Assembly (NCBI RefSeq): GCF_014634745.1
Contig: NZ_BMBP01000001.1
Location: 186,001 to 250,000 of the forward strand
Direction: 5' to 3'
Source of the DNA: Leuconostoc pseudomesenteroides KCTC 3652
GTDB lineage: Bacteria; Bacillota; Bacilli; Lactobacillales; Lactobacillaceae
DNA length: 64,000 nt
Shown in pieces: positions 54,986 through 64,000 of this stretch. Each line of letters opens with the position of its first letter. Position 1 is the first letter of the stretch. The position numbers and the translations under genes are program-made. The notes under the pieces are model-generated. The model saw only the letters and a list, made by a program, of their open reading frames with translations. It was not told the DNA's origin and ran no database searches.

Positions 54986-55900
54986 TCATTCTACAAAAAC
55001 TTCTCGATGATCTTTTAAACCAACTTGTTCTAACCACACGTTGTACCACTGTGCCAAAAATGGTAATTGCTGAAGTAACGAATACAGTGTCACATCTTGG
55101 CTATTATCTATAATATCATAATGCCAAAAGCTATGCCCCTTCTCATCACGATTTTGAATAATATCAAGGGTTACATCGGCAATTTGTAGCGTAGCACCTG
55201 TTTTTTGTCCTTGATGGCTCTTTAGCACAAAATGCTGCTTTGCAGCCGCAACAAATAAACTATCTAAAACATCAACTGGTAGATCCTTACCTCTCATGGT
55301 TAAATCAAGGCTATTTTTAGCGTCAATTCCGATTACATCGACATCGTAATCCACTTCTCTAAGCTGATCAGCAATGCCGGTCAAGCGCTGTTGAAACGAT
55401 TTCAAAGCAGGTAGTCCCGCCAACTGTAATGCTTCTGTTTGGACCAATTGACCAAACTGGTTAGTATCCAGATAAAAACGACGACGCGACATATCCCAAT
55501 ACAATACACGCAAGTTTTGTGAAATTTCTTCTAGGTAATAACCACCTGCTACAAGAGGTGCTGATGTGAATCGAAATGATGCATTAGGAAATTCAGCAAA
55601 ATGCAGTTCCGCCACCTTTTGCAATTGTGGCAGCACAACGCTTGTCTCAGATAAAGAAGACATGCTAGCGAGCTTCGCGAAAGCCAATGTTACCCAGTGC
55701 GTACTGGGATACCAATGCTCACTGGCAACACGAAGAATTGTAGCCTCATGAACATCAAATGCCAGTATCTTATCAACGACTTCTAGGATGTCAGTTGTTG
55801 TCTCAGCTTGAGACAATGTTTCAACTAATACCTGCCATCGCTGCATCACCATTAAATCTTTTTTCAATTGTTGGGCATACTCAAAATTATCGAAAGTCAT
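54986..55900 (-). CDS. Unknown protein upstream of lemA
   Basis: 304 aa, soluble, no signal or membrane segment. Mixed alpha/beta composition; no motif recognised. It starts one base after the previous stop, ends 10 nt before lemA and has only a weak ribosome site, so it is probably translated by coupling. Part of a four-gene set with lemA and htpX. Confidence 0.75.
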   Translation of the reverse strand: MTFDNFEYAQQLKKDLMVMQRWQVLVETLSQAETTTDILEVVDKILAFDVHEATILRVASEHWYPSTHWVTLAFAKLASMSSLSETSVVLPQLQKVAELHFAEFPNASFRFTSAPLVAGGYYLEEISQNLRVLYWDMSRRRFYLDTNQFGQLVQTEALQLAGLPALKSFQQRLTGIADQLREVDYDVDVIGIDAKNSLDLTMRGKDLPVDVLDSLFVAAAKQHFVLKSHQGQKTGATLQIADVTLDIIQNRDEKGHSFWHYDIIDNSQDVTLYSLLQQLPFLAQWYNVWLEQVGLKDHREVFVE

Positions 55901-55901
55901 A

Positions 55902-56750
55902 TTACTTCTTCTGCAGTAATGCGTTTAAATAATCTACATAAAGATAACTAATCTTTTCACCAAATGATTTGACGCTGTCAAAATATGTTAAAATTTGTTC
56001 CAGCTCTAGGCGATGAATCGCATCATCTTTTTCTAATTTTAAAATTTCAGCTTGATGTGACTGCAGTTTTTCTTTGACTTCAGGCACTCGTTGTTGAGAA
56101 GCAAGCAATAATTCTCGCTTGTTTTCAAGCTCTTCACGGGCTTTCTTGTCTGTACGTCCAAGTAAACCTGACTTATTTTCTTTCAATTGCGCTAATTGAT
56201 CTTCAATCACTTGAACCTCAAGTTTTCGCTTCGTCTCATCATCTAAAAATGCCTGCAACCCCGTCATGATTTGTTTAATTTCACGGACTTGATTATCATT
56301 ATTGTTCACCCCATCTGGCAATTGCGAAACATTGTGCAAGGTCAACATCATTTTTTGATCAACCTCTAGGGTCAAAGCCAAAACATCAAGCGTACCAATT
56401 TGGCGATGATTCCACCAATCACCTATGAAAACTTGATAAATTGCGGGCTCACCATCAATAGCTTCAAATACTAGAAATTGAAAATGTGCCTTTAAATAGT
56501 GGATCAATTCGGGCGCAAGAAATGTAGCTAACTCATTGTGAATGTCAACCACCATTTGTGCTAGGCTGGCATTACTATCCGCATGTGCTCTTTGCCGAAT
56601 TTGTTCATTAAACTGCTGAGAATCGATTAATTCATAGATTTGCGGTATCTGATGAGTCATAATTGCGGACTGTAATTGTCCAAGATACATTATCTTACTA
56701 TCAAGCCGATTAATTAATTCCGGCTGCAATACAGTTTGTGATTCTGTCAT
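55902..56750 (-). CDS. Unknown coiled-coil protein heading lemA-htpX operon
   Basis: 282 aa. N-terminal globular part (1-160, with FIGDWWNHRQIGTLDVLAL), then a charged coiled coil (about 175-255: KRKLEVQVIEDQLAQLKE, ENKRELLLASQQ) and a short C-terminal helix. GGAGG is 8 nt before the ATG. An extended -10 (TGC-TAAAAT) lies upstream. No family recognised. Confidence 0.75.
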   Translation of the reverse strand: MTESQTVLQPELINRLDSKIMYLGQLQSAIMTHQIPQIYELIDSQQFNEQIRQRAHADSNASLAQMVVDIHNELATFLAPELIHYLKAHFQFLVFEAIDGEPAIYQVFIGDWWNHRQIGTLDVLALTLEVDQKMMLTLHNVSQLPDGVNNNDNQVREIKQIMTGLQAFLDDETKRKLEVQVIEDQLAQLKENKSGLLGRTDKKAREELENKRELLLASQQRVPEVKEKLQSHQAEILKLEKDDAIHRLELEQILTYFDSVKSFGEKISYLYVDYLNALLQKK

Positions 56751-56846
56751 TTGATATGCCTCCGTTGAAACACTAGTTTAAAACCTAATTTTAGCATACC
56801 GTATAAAGCGTCTAAAAAATACCATCTTTAGAATATTTTATGTTAT

Positions 56847-56874
56847 CAAAAAAGCGATGACTACTCATCGCTTT
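56847..56874 (-). terminator. Terminator after flippase gene
   Basis: AAAGCGATGA (56851-56860) pairs with TCATCGCTTT (56865-56874), loop CTAC, with a T-run on the minus strand. The stem includes the flippase stop codon. Confidence 0.9.
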
Positions 56875-58823
56875 GAACGTAATATTTTTGGCACAAATCG
56901 CATCTTAGATCCTAATAATTCATCAGCTAACCCGATACGAAGGTAAGTCATAATCAGAACAGTGCCTCCAACTAATACGGCAACAAACGTTGTAACCGTA
57001 ACAGATAGTTTAGTATCCATCGGAAATACAAAATTGCTGAAAAAGAAAACGACTAATCTGGCAATTACTGCCATTACAGCAGATGCCACAAACATACGCC
57101 ACAATTCACGCCCAATTGTACTAAATGATACGCCATACTTTGATTTCAAGAAATCAAGCATGTAAGCGATCGCAACCGCCATGCCAATGACGCTGGCCAT
57201 TAGAGCACCCATTCCTTCGAAAAAACGAATTAACGGTATTTGCAAAACAATTTTAATTACAAATCCTGCTACAAATGCTTTCATCACGATCGACACTTCC
57301 GACAATGCCTGTAACACGAATGATAGTAGCATGAATAGACTGAACACAATGGCCAAAATAGTCGAATATTGAAGCAAATAGATTCCATCTTGATTTGAGG
57401 GCCCAATTGGATAAAACATTTTATATAAAGGTCCCGCAACAGCATACATTCCCAAAGCACTTGGTAACATGATTAAAGCAAACAATTTCATAACTTGTTT
57501 CAATTGCGTCTGTATATCCTCATGAGTTAGTGTTGCTTTACTGCCCGATATCATTGGCAAGGCCGTAGCTGCAATGCTAGTAGAAAACGGCACAATAATC
57601 ATGATTAACTTGTTAGGGTTGGCACTAAACAATGCAAATTGATTGAGTAGTTCAGTGTTTGAATTGGCAAAAAAATGATTCATAATGTCAAAAAAAGTAT
57701 ACTGATCAACCAGTTGGAAAAGCGTGATAGCTGATCCAATGATAATAAACGGCCATGACTCTTTTAAAATATTCAAAACCAAACCAAATGTTGGGGCATG
57801 ATTTGTCGATTGCACATTCTCAATTGGTTGCACCAAAATGTGACGATACTTTGCCCATCCCCATATCAAAACCAGCATACTGAAAATAGCACCGATGAAC
57901 GCGGCGAAAGTTGACTGCACGACAACACCTGTCCAATTTGTCGGGTTCGACTTTAAAATAATCACTGCCGTGACAAGCATATAAGCGACGCGAGCAATTT
58001 GCTCAATCACTTGTGACATCGCTGACACACTCATCAATTGGTGCCCCTGAAAAATACCCCGAATCATCGACATAAGTGGAAAAATCGCTACTGCTGGGGC
58101 CAACGAATGTAGTACTGGTATGACATTAGCATTACCATTAGACAACCACGGCGCTGCAACATATAAAATGGCGCCAAAGAGAATGCCCAAACCAATTCCA
58201 AGCCAAATCGACTGCCGAGTGAGTTGTCTCGAACGGTAAATGTCGCGTTTGGCAGTAAGCTCGGCAACAATCTTTGAAATCGCCGCTGGAATGCCAAACG
58301 TCGCGATAGCCAAAAAAACAGCATAAACGTTGTAGCCCTGTGTAAATAAACCATTTGCTCGGTTACCGTACACACCCAACATTGCCATCCAAGGCAAAAT
58401 GTACAACGCACCCAAGATACGCGACACCATATTACCAACTGACAGCCATGCGGAACCTTTTACCAATGTTGCCTGGTTGTCGTTAACATCTGGCATAGGT
58501 GAAGGTACAACAGTTTGTGGTCGCGTATTTGTGGTCTCTGTTACCGTCAAGTTAGGCTTTTTTTGGATAATATTTTTGCGCGCTTGATCATTTTTTTGCT
58601 TTAATAACGCAACATCAGCATCGGACATCACTTTTTGTTGATGAGACTGAGGTACTGAAACACCGGCGCGTGATGGTGACTGTTTATTTTGCACACGTTT
58701 GCGTGCACGTGCCAAAATTTCCTCAGCACTTAACATTTGTCCATCCACATTGATTTTATCAACACGATTTCCGCTATTGAGATTTTCTGGACGTTGATCA
58801 TCCGACATATTTAGTGACCCCAT
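56865..58823 (-). CDS. murJ: MurJ/YtgP-type lipid flippase (MOP superfamily)
   Basis: 652 aa with about 14 spans. The hydrophilic N-terminal extension of about 118 residues (EEILARARKRVQNKQ) precedes the first span. The core block SRILGALYILPWMAMLG and GTPAAISKI-like segment (FGIPAAISKIVAEL) are family-typical. It is a likely lipid II flippase for cell wall synthesis; the exact paralogue is uncertain. ATG 58823 is used; ATG 58808 (GGGG at 9 nt) is possible. A 16-nt palindrome lies before the gene. Confidence 0.85.
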   Translation of the reverse strand: MGSLNMSDDQRPENLNSGNRVDKINVDGQMLSAEEILARARKRVQNKQSPSRAGVSVPQSHQQKVMSDADVALLKQKNDQARKNIIQKKPNLTVTETTNTRPQTVVPSPMPDVNDNQATLVKGSAWLSVGNMVSRILGALYILPWMAMLGVYGNRANGLFTQGYNVYAVFLAIATFGIPAAISKIVAELTAKRDIYRSRQLTRQSIWLGIGLGILFGAILYVAAPWLSNGNANVIPVLHSLAPAVAIFPLMSMIRGIFQGHQLMSVSAMSQVIEQIARVAYMLVTAVIILKSNPTNWTGVVVQSTFAAFIGAIFSMLVLIWGWAKYRHILVQPIENVQSTNHAPTFGLVLNILKESWPFIIIGSAITLFQLVDQYTFFDIMNHFFANSNTELLNQFALFSANPNKLIMIIVPFSTSIAATALPMISGSKATLTHEDIQTQLKQVMKLFALIMLPSALGMYAVAGPLYKMFYPIGPSNQDGIYLLQYSTILAIVFSLFMLLSFVLQALSEVSIVMKAFVAGFVIKIVLQIPLIRFFEGMGALMASVIGMAVAIAYMLDFLKSKYGVSFSTIGRELWRMFVASAVMAVIARLVVFFFSNFVFPMDTKLSVTVTTFVAVLVGGTVLIMTYLRIGLADELLGSKMRFVPKILRSKR

Positions 58824-58837
58824 TTTTTGATATGTAC

Positions 58838-58853
58838 CCTCACCTAGGTGAGG
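58838..58853. promoter_or_regulatory. 16-nt perfect palindrome in flippase leader
   Basis: CCTCACCTAGGTGAGG lies 14 nt before the flippase ATG. It can form a 6-bp hairpin with CTAG loop that includes the GTGAGG ribosome-site-like sequence, or act as an operator. Confidence 0.45.
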
Positions 58854-58897
58854 ATTTACGTAACATCATTGATATAAATGTCACAACGTTTAAATTT

Positions 58898-61324
58898 TTA
58901 GCCTACTACAATATTAACAAACTTACCAGGAATCGCAATAACTTTACGAATTTCTTTGCCGTTAATGAAGTTTTGGACATTATCGTCTGCTTTAGCAGCC
59001 TCGACCATAGCATCTTTATCAATATCTATGGCAACAGTTGCTTTACCACGCACCTTACCGTTGACTTGGAAAATAATTTCAACCGTGTTCTCGACAAGCT
59101 GATTTTCATCATAAGTTGGCCATGGTTCGTAACTCACACCTTCAGTATTGCCTAATTTCTGCCATAATTCTTCGGCCAAAAATGGTGCAATTGGTGCTAA
59201 CATTTGTACAAAGCCATTCATATACTCAATTGGTAAAGCATCTGACTTATAAGCGTCGTTAACAAAAACCATCAATTGCGAGATTGCCGTATTGAAACGC
59301 ATGTTCTCTAAATCATCTGTGACTTTTTTGACAGTCTGGTTATAAACTTTATCCAGATCGCCAGGATTTACCGTTGTTACATGGTCACGCAACTTGCCCT
59401 CATCATCAACTAGTAATCGCCACACACGATCCAACCAACGGCGTGACCCAGCAACGCCTTCTTCAGACCATGGCTTGCTTTGTGTTAATGGTCCCATGAA
59501 CATCTCATATACACGCAGTGTGTCGGCGCCATAGTCATTAACAATCTCATCTGGATTAACCACATTGCCTTTTGATTTAGACATCTTCTCGTGATTTTCA
59601 CCTAAAATCATACCTTGGTTGACAAGCTTTTGGAACGGTTCTTTCGTTGGTACAACACCTAAATCGTACAAAAACTTATGCCAGAAACGAGCATACAATA
59701 AGTGCAAAACAGCGTGTTCAGCACCACCAACATATAAATCGACATTCATCCAGTATTTTAACTTTTCTGGATCTGCCAAAACCTTTGAGTTATGTGGATC
59801 AACATAGCGTAAGAAGTACCAAGAAGATCCAGCCCATTGCGGCATAGTGTTGGTCTCACGTCGTCCTTTAACACCATCTTCTCGTGTCACGTTTAACCAC
59901 TCCGTCGCATTGGCAAGTGGTGATTCACCTGTACCTGAAGGCTTCAATTGATCTTGCGTCATTTCTGGTAAGCGAAGTGGTAACTCTTCCTCGGGTACAA
60001 GTGTCTGCGTCCCATCTTCCCAATGAATGACTGGGATTGGTTCGCCCCAATAGCGTTGACGAGAAAAAATCCAATCCCGTAATCGATAATTGACTTGTTT
60101 ATGTCCAGCGTGATTGTCTTCCAACCAGTCAATCGCAGTGTTAATAGCCTCTTGCTTATTTAATCCGTCCAAAAAACCAGAATTAATATGCGTGCCGTCA
60201 CCTGTATATGCAGCTTCATTCACATCCCCACCAGCAATTACCGGTGTAATTGGCAAATCAAACTTCTTAGCAAATGCAAAATCACGTTCATCATGAGCCG
60301 GAACCGCCATAATCGCTCCTGTACCATATGATGACAACACATAGTCGGCAATCCAAATTGGCAATTTTTCACCATTTATTGGATTAATACCATAAGCACC
60401 TGTGAAAGCACCCGTCTTGTCTTTGTTAAGATCAGTTCGCTCCAAATCAGACTTAGTTGCAACCATAGCTTGATAGGCGGCAATGGTCTCTGCTTGATCT
60501 GGCGTCGTAATTTTTTCAATTAAGTCGTGTTCAGGAGATAATACCATATATTTGGCCCCAAACAGAGTATCAGGTCGCGTTGTGTAAACTTCGATTTCAT
60601 CATCAAAGCCATCAACTTTAAAGTTAACAGAAGCACCAGTTGATCGACCAATCCAATGCCGTTGTTGTTCTTTAATCGCTTCAGGCCAATCTAGTTCTTC
60701 TAAATCATCTAACAAGCGATCTGCGTACGCAGTAATGCGTAAAACCCATTGCTTCATGGGTTTGCGATAAACTGGATAACCACCGCGTTCAGTTTTACCA
60801 TCAACCACTTCTTCGTTGGCAACAACTATACCACCGCCTGGAAAATCAGGCGCCCAGTTAACCATAATCTCATCTTCATATGCCAAACCTTTTTCGTACA
60901 ACTTCTCAAAAATCCATTGTGACCATTTATAGTATTCCGGATCAGTTGTATTAATTTCTCTTGACCAGTCAATCGAGAAGCCTAAAGACTTAATCTGTTT
61001 TTTAAAAACTTGGACGTTCTTGTTTGTAAAGCCGGCAGGATTATTTCCCGTTTTGATAGCGTATTGTTCAGCAGGCAGCCCAAAAGCATCCCAGCCAATG
61101 GGATGTAAGACATTAAAACCCTTAGCACGCTTGTAACGACTAACAATATCCGTTGCTGTATAACCTTCTGGATGCCCGACGTGAAGCCCTTGACCTGATG
61201 GATAAGGAAACATATCCAAAACATAATATTTAGGTTTATCTGATTTATCCGGCGCTTTGAATGTCTGATTATCTTCCCAATATTTTTGCCACTTATGCTC
61301 AATTTCTTTGTGATTATATGCCAT
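58898..61324 (-). CDS. leuS: Leucine--tRNA ligase
   Basis: 808 aa class I synthetase. HIGH-type motif HVGH in [13 protein letters not shown], editing domain (about 220-400, including [19 protein letters not shown] and [17 protein letters not shown]), KMSKS motif, then the anticodon-binding and C-terminal domains. Controlled by a Leu T-box leader upstream. ATG at 61324; no obvious strong ribosome site other than AAGGAATAAAT before it. Confidence 0.97.
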   Translation of the reverse strand: MAYNHKEIEHKWQKYWEDNQTFKAPDKSDKPKYYVLDMFPYPSGQGLHVGHPEGYTATDIVSRYKRAKGFNVLHPIGWDAFGLPAEQYAIKTGNNPAGFTNKNVQVFKKQIKSLGFSIDWSREINTTDPEYYKWSQWIFEKLYEKGLAYEDEIMVNWAPDFPGGGIVVANEEVVDGKTERGGYPVYRKPMKQWVLRITAYADRLLDDLEELDWPEAIKEQQRHWIGRSTGASVNFKVDGFDDEIEVYTTRPDTLFGAKYMVLSPEHDLIEKITTPDQAETIAAYQAMVATKSDLERTDLNKDKTGAFTGAYGINPINGEKLPIWIADYVLSSYGTGAIMAVPAHDERDFAFAKKFDLPITPVIAGGDVNEAAYTGDGTHINSGFLDGLNKQEAINTAIDWLEDNHAGHKQVNYRLRDWIFSRQRYWGEPIPVIHWEDGTQTLVPEEELPLRLPEMTQDQLKPSGTGESPLANATEWLNVTREDGVKGRRETNTMPQWAGSSWYFLRYVDPHNSKVLADPEKLKYWMNVDLYVGGAEHAVLHLLYARFWHKFLYDLGVVPTKEPFQKLVNQGMILGENHEKMSKSKGNVVNPDEIVNDYGADTLRVYEMFMGPLTQSKPWSEEGVAGSRRWLDRVWRLLVDDEGKLRDHVTTVNPGDLDKVYNQTVKKVTDDLENMRFNTAISQLMVFVNDAYKSDALPIEYMNGFVQMLAPIAPFLAEELWQKLGNTEGVSYEPWPTYDENQLVENTVEIIFQVNGKVRGKATVAIDIDKDAMVEAAKADDNVQNFINGKEIRKVIAIPGKFVNIVVG

Positions 61325-61393
61325 AAATTTATTCCTTTGTGTGATTTATTCCAAGTGAAACATCAAGCACTCTTTAGATTAGCCGGCTTCAAA

Positions 61394-61626
61394 TAAAAAA
61401 ACCTATGCCATGCAAAAAAGCATGACATAGGGTGAAATTTGAATTCACGGTACCACCTATGTTCACGTACTACTACGTCTCTATTTGCCTTAACGCGGGC
61501 AAACGTTACAGACTACTTGATGTTTCACCCGTAATTCAATCAACCGAGTTCCGTATTTTGTTTGATAAGTTTTCAGCGCCACTTATTCTCTACAACCCCG
61601 CCATACGTACTAATGTTGACTATAAT
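61394..61626 (-). ncRNA. T-box leader of leuS
   Basis: On the minus strand: GUAGAGAAUAAGUGGCGCUGAAAAC (stem I GA-motif, apical part), then ACGGAACUCGGUU with candidate CUC (Leu) specifier at 61548-61546, the T-box core AGGUGGUACCGUG (61458-61446), and the terminator CCTATGTCATGC/GCATGGCATAGG (61431-61402) with a T-run. Specifier and gene agree. Confidence 0.92.
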
Positions 61627-61632
61627 GGTTTC

Positions 61633-61641
61633 ATTATATCA
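61633..61641 (-). promoter_or_regulatory. Extended -10 promoter of leuS
   Basis: Minus-strand TGA-TATAAT (61641-61633), TSS near 61626. No good -35 box. Confidence 0.6.
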
Positions 61642-61659
61642 CATCTCTACACAATCGGG

Positions 61660-61665
61660 TATAAT
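61660..61665 (+). promoter_or_regulatory. -10 element of PAP2 gene (leaderless mRNA likely)
   Basis: TATAAT ends 6 nt before the ATG at 61672, so the expected TSS is at or next to the start codon. No Shine-Dalgarno sequence is present. Confidence 0.55.
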
Positions 61666-61671
61666 CATTGT

Positions 61672-62313
61672 ATGCGTAAATTACACACAATCCCCATTCT
61701 GCCTTGGATATCTTTGATAACTTTTATGACTTTAACAATTGGTGTGTTGTTAAAAACTAAATTCATACAACAACTTGACACCTTTGGGCAAGGATTAATT
61801 CAACATTACGATCATCAACATAACTGGTTTTTCACAACAATTACTAGTATTGGTAATGTCAGTTGGAGTGCTATTATTCTGGCAACTATTTCACTTTGGC
61901 TCATCTATCACCACTTTTATCGTGAAACGCTATTCATTGGATTTAATGTGATTGTGTTTGCGGGTTTAAGCAACCAAATCTTTAAAAATATTATTGCTCG
62001 ACCGCGCCCAACACCTCATTTGGTTCCTGCATCTGGGTTTAGTTTTCCTTCGGGACACGCGATGGTAGCCGTTTTACTATATGGCAGCCTAATTATCATT
62101 TTACATCGTCACCTAAAATCTAATTGGCTACGCCACTTAGCTTCCTATATGCTGATTGGATTAATCATTTTAATTCCCATTAGTCGCGTCTACGTCAATG
62201 TTCACTATCCGAGTGATATCTTAGCTGGCATGACAATAGCATATACCATGCTCTTTGCCAGTCAACAACTATTTTTCAAAAATAAAGGAGTACATGATGA
62301 TTCCGTCAAGTAA
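61672..62313 (+). CDS. PAP2 family phosphatase
   Basis: 213 aa integral membrane phosphatase, possibly acting on undecaprenyl diphosphate or phosphatidylglycerol phosphate. The three motifs are complete: KNIIARPRP, FPSGH and SRVYVNVHYPSD. The frame is open far upstream, but that part is antisense to the leuS T-box; ATG 61672 is followed by a normal membrane N-terminus. Confidence 0.9.
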   Translation: MRKLHTIPILPWISLITFMTLTIGVLLKTKFIQQLDTFGQGLIQHYDHQHNWFFTTITSIGNVSWSAIILATISLWLIYHHFYRETLFIGFNVIVFAGLSNQIFKNIIARPRPTPHLVPASGFSFPSGHAMVAVLLYGSLIIILHRHLKSNWLRHLASYMLIGLIILIPISRVYVNVHYPSDILAGMTIAYTMLFASQQLFFKNKGVHDDSVK

Positions 62314-62818
62314 TACATTTACACATCAATTAATTGAACAAAATATTAAAATTGGTGATTTGGTTTTGGATGGGACAACAGCTAATGGCGTTAATACACG
62401 CTTTTTAGCAACGCGTGTTGGTAACGAAGGCCATGTATTGAGCTATGCAACCACAAAAGATAACGCCAACGCCGCAGCCGCCTCACTCTTCATGAGCGGT
62501 TTATCAGAACGTGTCACTTTGCTTGGCCACCAAATTACACCACAATTACGTACTGATATGGGCGAACGAAAACAAATTAGTGTTGCAATTTTTGATTATT
62601 CGTCTGATACAGAAAACACACATGATCAGCCCTCAAATCTGATTGATCAAATTTCGTTAGTTTTGCCAAAACTAACGCATGGTGGTCTCTTGATTACAAA
62701 ATTTAATGCAACGCCAGAAGATTGGCTAGATTATTTGTCAGAACTTATTCCAGAAGATTTCAGTCAAGCTAACTATACGACATCCACAACTCAGACATTT
62801 ATCATCGAAAGGATTTAA
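62297..62818 (+). CDS. mnmM: YtqB/MnmM-like class I SAM methyltransferase
   Basis: 173 aa. SAM-binding motif I is GDLVLDGTTANG, with further blocks VLSYATTKDNA and GLLITKFNATPEDW. YtqB family members methylate the wobble uridine of tRNA; the assignment to MnmM is by family resemblance. ATG 62297 has GGAG at 6 nt and overlaps the PAP2 gene by 17 nt; ATG 62294 is too close to that site. Confidence 0.75.
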   Translation: MIPSSNTFTHQLIEQNIKIGDLVLDGTTANGVNTRFLATRVGNEGHVLSYATTKDNANAAAASLFMSGLSERVTLLGHQITPQLRTDMGERKQISVAIFDYSSDTENTHDQPSNLIDQISLVLPKLTHGGLLITKFNATPEDWLDYLSELIPEDFSQANYTTSTTQTFIIERI

Positions 62819-62820
62819 TC

Positions 62821-63588
62821 ATGAAAAAATTCGCCCCACAAATCATAATGGCAGTGATTCTTGTACTGCTAATCGCTGGTATTGTTGGCTACCAGCATTT
62901 CGCTAACTCATCAAACTCAGAGACGTCAACCACAAAAAAGGATCCAAAGTTAGAAAAAGTTGCTTTACCTCAATTGACTAATACTGTGTCTGAGAATGAA
63001 AGTGAAGTCACGCTGCATACGAGTTATGGCGATATCACTATCAAATTATTTAACAAATATGCACCATTAGCTGTTGAAAACTTTATCACTCATGCTAAAC
63101 AAAGCTACTATAACAATACAATCTTTCACCGTGTGATTAACAATTTTATGATTCAAGGTGGCGATCCCAAGGGTGACGGCTCAGGCGGAGAGTCAATTTG
63201 GAAAGGCAAAGACAGTAGCATTGATAGTGGTAATGGTTTCAAAAATGAAATTAGCACATCACTTTATAATATTCGTGGCGCCGTATCAATGGCTAATGCT
63301 GGAGCAGACACAAATGGTAGTCAATTTTTCATCGTTCAAAACAAAAAAAATCTTTCAAAGCAAGTCGACGCCAATAATTACCCTTCAAAAATTTATAATG
63401 CCTATAAAAAAGGCGGTGTCCCTAGCCTAGATGGCGATTACACTGTTTTTGGTCAAGTAATCAAAGGCATGTCAGTAGTAGACAAAATTGCTGAAGCAAA
63501 GGTTGAAGACAGTAGTTCAGGAGAAGCTTCAAAACCAGTTGATCCTGTCAAAATTACGAACATCACGATCATTAAAGAAGCCAAGTAA
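62821..63588 (+). CDS. Membrane-anchored cyclophilin-type peptidyl-prolyl isomerase
   Basis: 255 aa. N-terminal signal anchor (1-28; no lipobox cysteine), Ser/Thr-rich spacer, then a cyclophilin domain with NTIFHRVINNFMIQGGDP, RGAVSMANAG and GSQFFIVQ. Likely an extracytoplasmic protein folding catalyst. AAGGA is 7 nt before the ATG, 2 nt after the methyltransferase stop. Confidence 0.92.
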   Translation: MKKFAPQIIMAVILVLLIAGIVGYQHFANSSNSETSTTKKDPKLEKVALPQLTNTVSENESEVTLHTSYGDITIKLFNKYAPLAVENFITHAKQSYYNNTIFHRVINNFMIQGGDPKGDGSGGESIWKGKDSSIDSGNGFKNEISTSLYNIRGAVSMANAGADTNGSQFFIVQNKKNLSKQVDANNYPSKIYNAYKKGGVPSLDGDYTVFGQVIKGMSVVDKIAEAKVEDSSSGEASKPVDPVKITNITIIKEAK

Positions 63589-63590
63589 AA

Positions 63591-63624
63591 ACACCAAATG
63601 ATTTTCAACATTTGGTGTTTTTTT
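63591..63624. terminator. Bidirectional terminator between cyclophilin and UspA genes
   Basis: ACACCAAATG (63591-63600) pairs with CATTTGGTGT (63609-63618), followed by eight Ts on plus; A-rich sequence precedes it. Confidence 0.9.
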
Positions 63625-64000
63625 TACTTTTCAGAAGTACGCATGATGAGAACATCTGTATTCGCAACTTGTGTCACAAATGATGGAACAGTTCCAGCCA
63701 TTGCCCGTTGTAGTCGACTCAACCCTGTTTCCCCAATCACAATCAAATCATTTTTGTGATCCTTAGGAAAGTGACGAGCAATTACTTGCTTTGGTGATCC
63801 AAAACGAACATGAACATCGACATCGGTATGACCTAAACTCTGCGCATACTCATAAGCCTTGTTGATTGAAGCTTCAGCATCTTGCTCCATCTGATATACA
63901 ACATCATCACTCATCGCAATTGAACCAAAATAGCCACCGCCATTGGTATCGACAACAGTTAAAATGTCAATATGCGCTTCTGGAGCAAATTCAATCACCT
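63624..64000 (-). CDS. Universal stress protein UspA family, partial (N-terminus outside window)
   Basis: The last 125 or so codons of a UspA-type nucleotide-binding protein. The C-terminal ATP motif is present as GETGLSRLQRAMAGTVPSFV, ending ANTDVLIMRTSEK. The frame is open to the window edge, and homologues have about 25-30 residues more, so the true start is off the window. Confidence 0.88.
   Translation of the reverse strand, partial: VIEFAPEAHIDILTVVDTNGGGYFGSIAMSDDVVYQMEQDAEASINKAYEYAQSLGHTDVDVHVRFGSPKQVIARHFPKDHKNDLIVIGETGLSRLQRAMAGTVPSFVTQVANTDVLIMRTSEK

Noticed and set aside
61432-61671. An 80-codon N-terminal extension of the PAP2 protein
   Set aside because: This stretch is antisense to the leuS T-box leader and has no membrane-protein or family character. 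The ATG at 61672 begins a normal membrane N-terminus.
1-64000. CRISPR arrays, toxin-antitoxin operons and restriction systems
   Set aside because: No direct-repeat arrays, Cas-like proteins, methyltransferase-endonuclease pairs or recognisable antitoxins were found on either strand.

Overview
The window looks like chromosome from a low-GC lactic acid bacterium, most likely Leuconostoc or a close relative in the Leuconostoc/Weissella group. This rests on gene content: an acetyl-type diaminopimelate pathway under a lysine riboswitch, T-box control of thrS and leuS, a class B RNase P RNA beside gpsB, a KxYKxGKxW-type surface protein, a short IMP dehydrogenase without CBS domains and a 6-phosphogluconolactonase. 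The genus call is inference; no 16S gene is present. Nearly all genes lie on the minus strand. Plus-strand islands are at 4.2, 10.6, 25.6, 33-35.6, 41.9 and 61.7-63.6 kb.

Layout. 0-1.9 kb: 5' part of nrdD (anaerobic ribonucleotide reductase). 2.1-4.1 kb: rhomboid protease-yqgQ-glcK, the order seen in Bacillus. 4.2-6.1 kb: small membrane protein, ntdP, recX. 6.1-10.3 kb: apparent operon of a Cys-less NADH-oxidase-like flavoprotein, two unknown membrane proteins, a processive family 2 glycosyltransferase and a small membrane protein; a DyP peroxidase gene is divergent from it. 11.5-16.6 kb: lysA-dapH-dapL-dapA-dapB behind a lysine riboswitch. 16.7-18.9 kb: nicotinamide phosphoribosyltransferase between two HTH-like proteins. 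19-23 kb: DedA protein, pepF broken by one in-frame TAG, amino acid permease. 23.2-25.5 kb: thrS with T-box. 25.6-28.3 kb: LPxTG-like surface protein with CAP domain. 28.4-31 kb: ftsK with a likely LexA box, plus a 39-aa ORF. 31-33 kb: tRNA-Glu, trmL, AI-2E family transporter. 33-37 kb: pgl, MFS transporter, fused amino-acid ABC protein. 37.3-41.7 kb: rnpB, gpsB, ypsA, ponA, recU (cell wall and division block). 41.9-45.1 kb: accessory stretch of membrane proteins, several tiny. 45.2-49.2 kb: guaB, an IMPDH paralogue and guaA behind a guanine riboswitch. 49.3-53.3 kb: LysM-NlpC/P60 hydrolase, tautomerase, YitT, OFA transporter. 53.5-56.8 kb: lemA-htpX with two unknown genes. 56.9-61.6 kb: MurJ-like flippase, leuS with T-box. 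61.7-64 kb: PAP2 phosphatase, methyltransferase, cyclophilin, partial UspA.

Four biosynthetic or aminoacylation units are controlled by cis-acting RNA attenuators (lysine, Thr-tRNA, guanine, Leu-tRNA), each with a visible terminator. No prophage, CRISPR array or complete insertion sequence is visible. The only mobile-like trace is a 65-nt perfect-ended inverted repeat inside a terminator loop at 35.6 kb. The less explained parts are the glycosyltransferase operon with the Cys42-to-Gln flavoprotein, the 43.4-45.1 kb small membrane cluster, the lemA-htpX neighbours and the IMPDH paralogue.
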